A DNA stretch of 48,806 bases, taken from contig DASZNF010000033.1 of NCBI GenBank assembly GCA_035551355.1, forward strand, positions 1-48,806. Reading direction: 5' to 3'. This stretch comes from DATATV01 sp035551355. Its GTDB lineage: Bacteria; Actinomycetota; Actinomycetes; Mycobacteriales; Pseudonocardiaceae. Below the pieces are notes generated by a model. It did not search any database, was not told the origin of the DNA, and saw only the letters and a program-made list of their open reading frames with translations. A program made the translations under genes and the position numbers. Each line of letters begins with the position of its first letter. Position 1 is the stretch's first letter. This document shows, piece by piece, positions 7,912-15,191 of this stretch.

Positions 7912-8597
7912 CCGACCTGGCCGACCTCGCCTGGCCGGAGGTCGGCGACCGGGCGAGGGGTGCGCTGCTGGTGGTGCCGCTGGGTTCGACCGAGCAGCAC
8001 GGCCCGCACCTGCCGCTGTCCACCGACACGGACATCGCGGTGCAACTGTGCTGCCGCCTGGCCGCCGCCCGGGAGGACGTGCTGGTCGCGCCCGCGCTGC
8101 CTTATGGCTCTGCCGGGGAACACGCCGGTTTCCCCGGCACCCTGTCCATCGGCCAGGAAGCGCTGGAAATGGTGGTGGTCGAGCTGGTCCGCTCGGCCAC
8201 CGAGACGGTGGACCGGGTGCTGCTGGTGTCCGCGCACGGCGGCAACGCCGGTCCGCTGGCCCGCGCGGTTCGCCTGCTGCGCGCGGAATCCCGCGATGTC
8301 CGGATGTTCCTGCCCCGCTGGGACGGCGATCCACACGCGGGCCGGCCGGAAACCGCCATGCTGTTGGCGTTGACGCCCGAGCGGGTGCGCATGGCCGAGG
8401 CGGTGCCCGGCGAGCGGCGTCCGATGGCCGAGATCTGGCCGGAGTTGCGCGACGGCGGCGTGCGGGCGGTGACCGACACCGGAGTGCTCGGCGATCCCAC
8501 CGGAGCGACCGCAGCGGAAGGTTTGGCCCTACTGGAGAAGCTGGCTGCCGATCTCATCCGTGAGGTCGCGCTGTGGCAGCAGGCGGTACCGGCATGA
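7908..8597 (+). CDS. mftE: Mycofactocin peptidase MftE (creatininase family)
   Basis: MftE is a metal-dependent creatininase-family peptidase that cleaves the modified MftA to free the C-terminal Val-Tyr-derived dipeptide. The 229 residues show the family metal-site motifs: GSTEQHGPHLPLSTDTD near residues 25-41, GEHAGFPGTLSIG, and VSAHGGNAGPL. The ATG overlaps the mftC stop (ATGA) and the stop overlaps the next start in the same way, so expression is tightly coupled. Length is normal for MftE. Confidence 0.94.
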   Translation: MTDLADLAWPEVGDRARGALLVVPLGSTEQHGPHLPLSTDTDIAVQLCCRLAAAREDVLVAPALPYGSAGEHAGFPGTLSIGQEALEMVVVELVRSATETVDRVLLVSAHGGNAGPLARAVRLLRAESRDVRMFLPRWDGDPHAGRPETAMLLALTPERVRMAEAVPGERRPMAEIWPELRDGGVRAVTDTGVLGDPTGATAAEGLALLEKLAADLIREVALWQQAVPA

Positions 8598-9385
8598 CCG
8601 GCCGGGTCGCGGTGGTCACCGGGGCGGCCCGGGGCATCGGCGCGGCCACCGTGCGAACGCTGGCCGCGTCCGGCTGGTCCGTGCTGGCGGTCGACCGGGC
8701 CGCTGATGATCCGGCTCTCCCCTACGCCCTGGGCAGCACGGCCGAACTGGCCGCAGTGGTCGACGGAATCGCCGCGCCCGAACGGGTTCGCGCGTTTCGG
8801 GCCGATGTGCGGGACACCGATGGGCTGGCCGCGGCGGTCGCCGAGGCCGAAAAACTGTGGGGCGGGCTGGACGCGGCGATCGGGTGCGCGGGGGTGATCG
8901 CGGGCGGGATGCCGTTGTGGGACATGCCGCCCGGCCAACAACAAGCGGTGCTGGACATCAACCTCGGCGGAGTCCTGAACCTGGCCCGGGTGAGCGTTCC
9001 GGCGTTGCTGCGGCGGCCGGAACCCCGGGCCGGGCGGTTCCTGGCGGTCGCCTCGGCCGCGGCCACCCGCGGCCTGCCCATGCTGGCCGCGTACTGCGCG
9101 GCCAAGGCGGGCGTGGCCGGACTGGTCCGCGCGCTGGGCGTGGAACTCGGTGACAGCGGGGTGACGGCCAACGCGGTCAGCCCGGGCTCGACCGACACCC
9201 CGATCCTGGCCGAGAGCGCCCGGCTCTACGACCTGCCCGGCGAACAGACTTTCGCGGCCCAGCAACCGATGCACCGGCTGCTCGACCCGGACGAGGTGGC
9301 CGCGGTGCTCGCCTTCCTGGCCTCCCCGGCCAGCGGGGCGATGACCGGCGCGGTGGTGCCGGTGGACGGCGGGCTGGCGTTGTGA
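8594..9385 (+). CDS. Mycofactocin-cluster short-chain dehydrogenase (SDR)
   Basis: This 263-residue SDR has the NAD(P) motif VTGAARGIGAA at residues 8-18, the NAG-equivalent GCAGVIAGG, the active-site Ser in VASAAATRG and the YCAAK catalytic Tyr-Lys pair, plus NAVSPGSTDTP. It is wedged between mftE and mftF by ATGA and GTGA overlaps. Mycofactocin is the electron acceptor for SDRs that hold NAD(H) tightly. An SDR inside the biosynthetic operon is known in some actinobacteria and may be an MFT-dependent dehydrogenase or act on the cofactor itself. Which applies here is not resolved by sequence. Confidence 0.85.
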   Translation: MTGRVAVVTGAARGIGAATVRTLAASGWSVLAVDRAADDPALPYALGSTAELAAVVDGIAAPERVRAFRADVRDTDGLAAAVAEAEKLWGGLDAAIGCAGVIAGGMPLWDMPPGQQQAVLDINLGGVLNLARVSVPALLRRPEPRAGRFLAVASAAATRGLPMLAAYCAAKAGVAGLVRALGVELGDSGVTANAVSPGSTDTPILAESARLYDLPGEQTFAAQQPMHRLLDPDEVAAVLAFLASPASGAMTGAVVPVDGGLAL

Positions 9386-10809
9386 CCACGCCGCTACCGA
9401 CCGGTTTCCGCATCGCCGTCGACCCGGACACCAAGCAGCTCACCGACACCACGTTGTTCGGCGGCGCGCCCGCCCGGGTCATGCGGCTGTCCCCGGTCGG
9501 AATGGCGGCCTGGCAACGACTTCAGGACCACCTGGTCGATTCGGCCGCCACCGGCACGCTGGCCCGGCGACTGACCGACGCCGGAGTCGCCCACCCCCGG
9601 CCGCCCGAGCCGGGCAGGAAACCGGACATCACGGTGATCGTGCCGGTGCGCGACCGGGCCGAGCTGCTGGCCCGCTGTCTGTCCTCGGTCGGCGACGAAC
9701 ACCCGGTCCTGGTGGTCGACGACGGCTCGGCCGATCCGGATGCGATCGCCGCGGTCGCGCTGCGGTTCGGCGCCAAGGTCGTGCACCGGATCGAGAACGG
9801 CGGACCGGCCGCGGCCCGCAACACCGGTCTGTCCACTGTGGATACTAAGCTGGTCGCTTTTCTGGACAGCGACTGCGAAGCCGCGCCGGGTTGGCTGGAC
9901 GGGCCGGCCGCGCACTTCGCCGATCCGCTGGTGGCCGCGGTCGCGCCGCGCGTGCTGGCGGTGGCGCCACACACGTGGGCCGGCCGGTACGCGGCCTGCG
10001 CGGCCAGTCTGGACCTGGGGCCGCGGGAGGCGCGGGTGGTGCCGGGAACCCGGGTCGCCTATGTGCCGACCGCCGCGCTGCTGGTGCGCCGGGCCGCGCT
10101 GCCCGATCAGGTGTTCGATCCGGGCCTGCGCTACGGCGAGGACGTGGACCTGATCTGGCGGCTGCACGCGGCCGGGCACCGCATCCGCTACGACCCGTCG
10201 GCCGTGGTCCGCCACCACGAACCGGAAAGCTGGTCGGCGCTGCTCGGCCGCCGGTTCGCCTACGGCACCTCAGCCGGACCGTTGGCGCTGCGGCATCCTG
10301 CGGCGATCGCGCCGTTGGTCCTGCAACCCTGGCCCGTGGTGACCGTGGCCGCGCTGCTGGGCCGTAGGCCGCTGCTGGCCGCGTCGAGCTTCGTCGCCTC
10401 CGTGCTGGCCATGCGTCGAACGCTCAGTCGCGCCGACCTTCCCGCCACCGGTGTGCTGCGCGCGATGGGCAACGGGGTCTATCAGACCTGGCTGGGCGCG
10501 AGCCGGTACGGCGTCCAGTTCGGCGCGCCGCTGTTGCTCGCCGGGCTGTTGCGACCCGGTGGACGCACACCGGGACGGCGCTGGGGTCGCCGGATCGCGT
10601 TGGCATCACTGGTGTTCAGCCGACCGCTGGCCACCTGGTTCACGCAGCGGCCGCCGTTGGATCCGGTGCGGTTCACCGCGGCGAGCCTGGCCGATGACGT
10701 CGCTTACGGGGCCGGGGTGTGGGCCGGTTCGGCACGGGCGCGTACGTTTCGCGCGGTGCTGCCCGCGGTGTCCTGGCGGCCGTTCCGGATCACCCGCACC
10801 GCGCGATGA
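9382..10809 (+). CDS. mftF: Mycofactocin glycosyltransferase MftF
   Basis: MftF is a membrane-associated family 2 glycosyltransferase that adds a beta-1,4-glucose chain to pre-mycofactocin. The 475-residue protein has an N-terminal PqqD-like segment (about 1-75), then the GT-A domain with ITVIVPVRDR, VLVVDDGSADPD, FLDSDCE (DxD metal site) and the GEDVDLIWRLHAAGH acceptor motif near 245-265. Hydrophobic C-terminal segments (IAPLVLQPWPVVTVAALLG and others) anchor it in the membrane. The GTG start overlaps the SDR stop. The stop overlaps the second mftD start (ATGA). Confidence 0.94.
   Translation: MTTPLPTGFRIAVDPDTKQLTDTTLFGGAPARVMRLSPVGMAAWQRLQDHLVDSAATGTLARRLTDAGVAHPRPPEPGRKPDITVIVPVRDRAELLARCLSSVGDEHPVLVVDDGSADPDAIAAVALRFGAKVVHRIENGGPAAARNTGLSTVDTKLVAFLDSDCEAAPGWLDGPAAHFADPLVAAVAPRVLAVAPHTWAGRYAACAASLDLGPREARVVPGTRVAYVPTAALLVRRAALPDQVFDPGLRYGEDVDLIWRLHAAGHRIRYDPSAVVRHHEPESWSALLGRRFAYGTSAGPLALRHPAAIAPLVLQPWPVVTVAALLGRRPLLAASSFVASVLAMRRTLSRADLPATGVLRAMGNGVYQTWLGASRYGVQFGAPLLLAGLLRPGGRTPGRRWGRRIALASLVFSRPLATWFTQRPPLDPVRFTAASLADDVAYGAGVWAGSARARTFRAVLPAVSWRPFRITRTAR
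9832..9842. repeat. Dispersed palindrome TCCACWGTGGA, copy 2
   Basis: TCCACTGTGGA lies inside mftF. Confidence 0.6.
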
Positions 10810-11966
10810 ACGGCTGGTTCGAGACGGTCGCGCACGCCAAGCGGCGGGCCAGGCGGCGGCTGCCCGCGTCGGTGTACGGCGCGCTGCTGGCCGGGTCGGA
10901 ACGTGGCGCCACGGTGAGCGACAACGTTGCCGCGTTTGCCGAACTGGGGTTCGCCCCGCACGTCGCCGGGTTGCCCGATACCCGCGAATTGTCGACTTCC
11001 GTACTGGGACACGAGATCAGCCTGCCGGTGCTGATCTCGCCGACCGGGGTGCAGGCCGTGCATCCGGAGGGCGAGGTCGCCCTCGCCCGGGCGGCGGCCG
11101 CGCGCGGCACGGCGATGGGGCTGAGTTGCTTTGCCAGCAAACCGATCGAGGAGGTAGCTCCCGCCAATCCGCTGCTGTTGAGCCAGATCCACTGGGCGGG
11201 CACCCGGGAGGAGATCCTGGGCTGGCTGGACCGGGCCGAACAGGCCGGTGTCATCGGGCTGATCGCCACCCTGGACTGGTCGTTCGCGCAGGGCCGGGAT
11301 TGGGGTTCGCCGGTCATTCCGGAGACGATGGACCTGGCGACCATGCTGCGGTTCGCGCCGGACGTGCTGCGCCATCCGGGCTGGCTCGCGGATTTCCTGC
11401 GCGCCCGCACGATTCCCAACCTGACCGCGCCCAACCTGGCCACGGCCGCCGATCCCACGCCCGGTTTCTTCGCCGCCTACCGCAGGTGGGCCCACACTCC
11501 GCCGCCGAGTTGGGCCGATGTGCGGTGGCTGGTCGAGCAGTGGGGCGGGCCGGTGCTGTTGAAGGGGGTGATCCGGGTGGACGACGCGAACCGGGCGGTG
11601 GACGCGGGCGTGGCCGCGATCTCGGTGTCCAACCACGGCGGCAACAACCTCGACGGCACCCCGGCCACCATCCGCGCGCTGCCCGCCATAGCCGATGCGG
11701 TCGGCGGGGACGTGGAAGTGTTGCTGGACGGGGGAATCCGGCGCGGCAGCGATGTGGTGAAGGCATTGGCGCTTGGGGCGCGGGCGGTGCTGATCGGGCG
11801 GGCGGCGCTGTGGGGGCTGGCCGCCGGCGGGCAGGCCGGGGTGGAGAACGTGCTGGACATCCTGCGCGGCGGCATCGATTCGGCATTGCTGGGCCTCGGC
11901 CGGTCGTCCGTGCACGAACTCGCCCGCGAGGATGTGTTGATACCCAACGGGTTCACCAGGACCTGA
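10806..11966 (+). CDS. MftD paralogue, copy 2
   Basis: This 386-residue protein is clearly homologous to MftD copy 1 from NGWFETVAHAK to GFTRT and keeps ISPTGVQAVHP, LDWSFAQGRDWGSP, LLKGVIRVDDA and the catalytic SNHGGNNLDGTP. It differs at two positions next to the FMN/substrate pocket: GLSC (Cys108) for GLSS, and SQIHW (His129) for FQMYW. The latter Tyr is conserved in the wider alpha-hydroxy-acid oxidase family. It ends about six residues earlier than copy 1. It is the last gene of the mftA operon (ATGA overlap with mftF). It could process a different intermediate, be redundant, or be in decline. Confidence 0.9.
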   Translation: MNGWFETVAHAKRRARRRLPASVYGALLAGSERGATVSDNVAAFAELGFAPHVAGLPDTRELSTSVLGHEISLPVLISPTGVQAVHPEGEVALARAAAARGTAMGLSCFASKPIEEVAPANPLLLSQIHWAGTREEILGWLDRAEQAGVIGLIATLDWSFAQGRDWGSPVIPETMDLATMLRFAPDVLRHPGWLADFLRARTIPNLTAPNLATAADPTPGFFAAYRRWAHTPPPSWADVRWLVEQWGGPVLLKGVIRVDDANRAVDAGVAAISVSNHGGNNLDGTPATIRALPAIADAVGGDVEVLLDGGIRRGSDVVKALALGARAVLIGRAALWGLAAGGQAGVENVLDILRGGIDSALLGLGRSSVHELAREDVLIPNGFTRT

Positions 11967-11987
11967 CCCGGCCAAGGGTTCACCAGG
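11949..11987. repeat. Two copies of a 12-bp direct repeat at the mftD2 3' end
   Basis: GGGTTCACCAGG occurs at 11949-11960, encoding GFTR near the mftD2 C-terminus, and again at 11976-11987 across the end of the convergent CoA-transferase gene. The two genes are separated by only 13 bases and no hairpin terminator is visible. A small local duplication would explain both the repeat and the shorter MftD2 tail, but chance is possible. Confidence 0.45.
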
Positions 11988-13128
11988 CGGTGTCACCGTT
12001 GTCCTGGCCGAGGGTCGGTGGGCTGCGGCGGTAGATCGCGGGGGTACGGGACAGGGTGATCGGATTGCGCACTCCGGCGATCTGTCTGCCGTCCGCATCC
12101 GGCTCCGGTCGCGCGATCGGCGCCAGGCCAAGGGATTCGGCGAACGCGAAGGCCTGGCCCAGATCGTTGATCGGCCCGCACGGCACGCCCTGCGCGGACA
12201 GCAACCCGAACCAGTGCTCGGCCGACCGGGTCGTGAAGGTGCGTTCCAGTTCCTCGATCAGCTCCGCCCGGTGCGCCACCCGCTCGGCGTTGGACGCGAA
12301 ACGTTGCTGTTGCGCCAGTTCCGGGCGGCCGATGGCGGTGACCAGGATGCGGAACTGCCGCTCGGTGGTGGCCGCCACCGCCAACGGCCGGTCCGCGGTG
12401 GCCAGCGGTTCGTACGGGGTGATGCTGGGGTGTCTGTTGCCCATCGCGGAGGGCACGGCGCCGGTGAGCAGGTGGGCCGAGGACTGGTTGGTCAGCGCGG
12501 ACAGCAACGAGGACAACAGGTTCACCTCGACCCGCTGGCCCTCTCCGGTGCGCTCCCGGTGGCGCAGCGCGGCCTGGATGCCGATCGCCGCGTGCAGTCC
12601 GGTGATCACGTCCACCAGCGCCACCCCGGCCTTGGCCGGGCCGGTTTCCGGATGCCCGGTGACGCTCATCAGCCCGCCGACCGCCTGCGCGATCAGGTCG
12701 TACCCAGCCAGGTGGGCACCGCCGCCGGAGCCGAAACCGGTGATGGAGCAGTAGATCAGGCCCGGGTGGGTCGGCGCGAGTTGCTCGTGGCCCAGGCCGT
12801 AGGCTGCCAGCGCGCCGGGCCGGAAGTTCTCCACCAGCACGTCGCAGGAGTCCACCAGTTCGCGCAGCGCGGCCCGGTCGGCCTCGTCGGTCAGATCGAT
12901 CGCGAGCGACGACTTGTTCCGGTTGGCGGCCAGATAGTAGGTGGCCTCGCCGTCCAGCCAGGGCGGGCCCCAGCCGCGCGTGTCGTCCCCGCCCCCGGGC
13001 CGCTCGACCTTGATCACCCGCGCGCCGAAGTCGGCGAGCAGCATGGTGGCGTACGGGCCGGCGAGCACCCGGGACAGGTCCAGCACGCGCACCCCGTCGA
13101 GCGCGCCTGGTTGCGAATCAGTGGCCAT
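11980..13128 (-). CDS. Family III CoA-transferase (CaiB/BaiF type), distal gene
   Basis: This 382-residue enzyme would move CoA between carboxylic acids. It has the family N-terminus (LDGVRVLDLSRVLAGPYATML), the VIKVERPGGGDDTR block, the VENFRPG motif near 99-105, and the catalytic Asp at about 173 in VALVDVITGLH, followed by VEVNLLSSLLSALTNQ. It is a paralogue of the first gene of the same operon (15184-16359), with the Asp at the same position. It lies 35 bases downstream of the LigA-like gene and is the last gene of the operon. Two CoA-transferases in one ring-cleavage operon suggest two different acid substrates or two CoA donors; the substrates are unknown. Confidence 0.9.
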   Translation of the reverse strand: MATDSQPGALDGVRVLDLSRVLAGPYATMLLADFGARVIKVERPGGGDDTRGWGPPWLDGEATYYLAANRNKSSLAIDLTDEADRAALRELVDSCDVLVENFRPGALAAYGLGHEQLAPTHPGLIYCSITGFGSGGGAHLAGYDLIAQAVGGLMSVTGHPETGPAKAGVALVDVITGLHAAIGIQAALRHRERTGEGQRVEVNLLSSLLSALTNQSSAHLLTGAVPSAMGNRHPSITPYEPLATADRPLAVAATTERQFRILVTAIGRPELAQQQRFASNAERVAHRAELIEELERTFTTRSAEHWFGLLSAQGVPCGPINDLGQAFAFAESLGLAPIARPEPDADGRQIAGVRNPITLSRTPAIYRRSPPTLGQDNGDTAW

Positions 13129-13163
13129 GCGTGGTCACTGTATTCGCTCGCCCTCGGTGCTCG

Positions 13164-13526
13164 TCAGGTCGCGATGTCCGGATAGGGCAACGACTTGTCC
13201 GCCAGCCGGCGCGCGTACTCGAGCTGGAAGCCCAGCGGTTCGGCGTGGTCGCGTTCGAACATGGCGATGAACAGGGTGAGGGTGAGGAACGGGTGCGCGC
13301 CCAGGTCGAACAGCGCCGGGTAGTCGTGCCCGGCCAGCGCGGCCCGCTCGGCATCGGTGAACGCCTGCCAGGTGCTGTACTCGCCGGTCACACAGTTGAG
13401 GATCTGGTTGGACCGTTCCGCCTCCCACCAGGTGACCGTCTCGGCGGGTTGTTCCCGGTAGCGCTCGACCAGTTCTGGGTCGCGGTCGACGGTGTAGAGG
13501 AACTTGTTCAGCAGGTACCGGCTCAC
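13164..13526 (-). CDS. LigA-type small subunit of an extradiol dioxygenase
   Basis: This 120-residue protein belongs to the LigA family, the helical alpha subunit of protocatechuate 4,5-dioxygenase-like enzymes. LLNKFLYTVDRDPELVERYRE at the N-terminus and a later TDAERAALAGHDYPALFDLGAHPFL are the family's two recognisable blocks. The GTG start overlaps the LigB stop (GTGA), so the two subunits are coupled in an LigB-then-LigA order. The subunit helps to close the active site in LigAB; it has no catalytic residues itself. Confidence 0.82.
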   Translation of the reverse strand: MSRYLLNKFLYTVDRDPELVERYREQPAETVTWWEAERSNQILNCVTGEYSTWQAFTDAERAALAGHDYPALFDLGAHPFLTLTLFIAMFERDHAEPLGFQLEYARRLADKSLPYPDIAT

Positions 13527-14386
13527 CGCGCGCCTCCGTCGGGGTACCAGGTGAAGTAGGCCTCCATGGTGTGGAACAGGTCGTAGGTGTCCACGTAGTC
13601 GGCCTTTCGGCCCTCGCCGGCCACTCCCATCATCAGCATGAAGTCCATGAATCCGTGGGTGGCGTTGCCCGGCGCGTGCAGGCTGTCCAGAGTGACCTCG
13701 GCCAGGCAGCCCTCGATGTCGCCCTGGGCGATCCAGTCGACGGCCTTGCGGTCGAACTCCGGATCGGGGCCGTGCGGGCCGAACTGGCGGGGTCCGCCCA
13801 GTTCCAGCGACAGGTGGCCGGTGCCGATCACCGCGACCCGCTGCTTCGAGGGCCAGGACTCGACCAGTTCCCGGATGGTCTGTCCCAGTTGCACGAAGCG
13901 TTTCGGGCGGGGCAGCGGCGGGGCGAAGATGTTGGTGTAGACGGGAACGATGGGCAGATCGTTCTGCGGGCGCAGGGTGATGATCGGGCAGGTGATCGAG
14001 TGGTCGATGCGCAACTCGTTGGAGAAGGCCAGATCGAACCCGGCGTCCAGGCCTTCGCGCAGCACGTGCGCGGACAGGTCCTCCTGGCCGGTGAGCAGCA
14101 TCTTGGGCAGCCCGAACTCGCGTTCCTCGTTGTAGAAGTTGGCGTCGTAGAACGGGGCCTTGCCGATCAGGAACTGCGGCATGTTGTCCAGCCACAGCTG
14201 GTGGAAGTGATCCGAGCCGACCATCACCAGCACATCGGGCGCGGCCTTGGTCAGCGTCTCGCGGAACGCCTGCACCTTGCGCACCCATTCGTCGGCGAAG
14301 TCGGGGCGGTCTTCGCCGGTGGAGGTGCTGGCCCGGTAGTAGAACGGGTGGTGGGTGGACGCGATCACCGCGACCAGTTCAGCCAT
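13523..14386 (-). CDS. LigB-type catalytic subunit of a class III extradiol dioxygenase
   Basis: This 287-residue protein has the LigB fold that opens aromatic diols with iron and oxygen. His12 in STHHPF, His60 in GSDHFH and His191 in GTGHLSLELGG occupy the metal and acid/base positions (His12, His61 and His195 in LigB of protocatechuate 4,5-dioxygenase). I could not find the usual C-terminal Glu ligand; the stretch that should hold it reads GNATHGFMDF around 240-250. The gene is flanked by the LigA-like gene and the lyase gene with overlapping ends. Substrate could be protocatechuate, gallate or a related catechol. Confidence 0.85.
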   Translation of the reverse strand: MAELVAVIASTHHPFYYRASTSTGEDRPDFADEWVRKVQAFRETLTKAAPDVLVMVGSDHFHQLWLDNMPQFLIGKAPFYDANFYNEEREFGLPKMLLTGQEDLSAHVLREGLDAGFDLAFSNELRIDHSITCPIITLRPQNDLPIVPVYTNIFAPPLPRPKRFVQLGQTIRELVESWPSKQRVAVIGTGHLSLELGGPRQFGPHGPDPEFDRKAVDWIAQGDIEGCLAEVTLDSLHAPGNATHGFMDFMLMMGVAGEGRKADYVDTYDLFHTMEAYFTWYPDGGAR

Positions 14387-15191
14387 GGGGACCTCCGTTG
14401 TCGTGTGGCGCCGGTGCGATGGAACGGTTGTTCCGGTCGACCGACAGGAAGATCTGGTTGGCGACCGGGTTGTGCAGTTCCTCGGCGAGCTGACCGATCA
14501 GCCCGGCGGTGCGGGCCAGCAAAGCGAAGCCCCGCAACAGTTCCAGCGGCAGGCCGAGGTCGGCCAGCGCGGCCCCGCATACCCCGGCCCCGTTGAGCGG
14601 CAACGTTGTGCCCAGCACCCGCGGGTGCACGCGGCCGATGGCGGCGAACAGCGACAGATGCGGGCCGAACAGGTTTTCCTCCTCGGCGATGCGCATCAGC
14701 GCGGGGGTGCGCGGGTCGCCCTGCTTGTGCACGTGGTGACCGAGACCGGGCACGAAGGTTCCGGCCTCGCGCTGGTCGCGGACACAGGACAGGGCCAGTT
14801 CGTCCCAGCCGGCCTCGTCGACCGGAAGCTCCACTGTGGACAGCACGTCGTGCAGGAACCGGCCGGTGTCCTCGGTGACGCCCAGGAACCGGGAGCCGCC
14901 GCCGAGCAGACCGGCGGCCAGCGCGCCCTGCACCGAGTCCGGCGCGGACAGGTAGGTCAGCCGGGTGACGATCGCGGTCGGGGTGAACCCGTGGTCGGCC
15001 AGCGCGGCCAGCACCGCCTCGAACACCCGGGTCTCCCCCGGGCTGGGCCGCCGCTGAGTGGCCAGCCAGAACGCCAGTTCGCCGAATCCGACCTGACCCA
15101 TGATGTCCTCGGCCAGGTTCTGCCCGAGCAGGGTGATGGTGGTCGGGTCCGAGGCGCCCAGCGCGGTCGGATAGACGGGCTGGTCAGCCAC
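14379..15191 (-). CDS. Citrate-synthase-fold lyase (citryl-CoA lyase-like)
   Basis: This 270-residue protein resembles the short citrate-synthase-like citryl-CoA lyases, which split a citryl-CoA-type thioester into acetyl-CoA and an oxo acid. FVPGLGHHVHKQGDPR (147-161) is the citrate-synthase PGxGH block with a catalytic-type His. LGTTLPLNGAGVCGAALADLGLP aligns with the NVDG segment, where the catalytic Asp is replaced by Ala202. The first catalytic His block (normally H-G-G-A-N) reads LLGGGSRFLGV and lacks His. The GTG start overlaps the CoA-transferase stop by 8 bases. The chemistry may therefore differ from ordinary citryl-CoA cleavage. Confidence 0.78.
   Translation of the reverse strand: MADQPVYPTALGASDPTTITLLGQNLAEDIMGQVGFGELAFWLATQRRPSPGETRVFEAVLAALADHGFTPTAIVTRLTYLSAPDSVQGALAAGLLGGGSRFLGVTEDTGRFLHDVLSTVELPVDEAGWDELALSCVRDQREAGTFVPGLGHHVHKQGDPRTPALMRIAEEENLFGPHLSLFAAIGRVHPRVLGTTLPLNGAGVCGAALADLGLPLELLRGFALLARTAGLIGQLAEELHNPVANQIFLSVDRNNRSIAPAPHDNGGPHG
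14830..14840. repeat. Dispersed palindrome TCCACWGTGGA, copy 3
   Basis: TCCACTGTGGA lies inside the citrate-synthase-fold lyase gene. Confidence 0.6.

Noticed and set aside
11967..11979. Terminator between mftD2 and the convergent CoA-transferase gene
   Set aside because: Only 13 bases separate the genes and no stem-loop or T-run is present.
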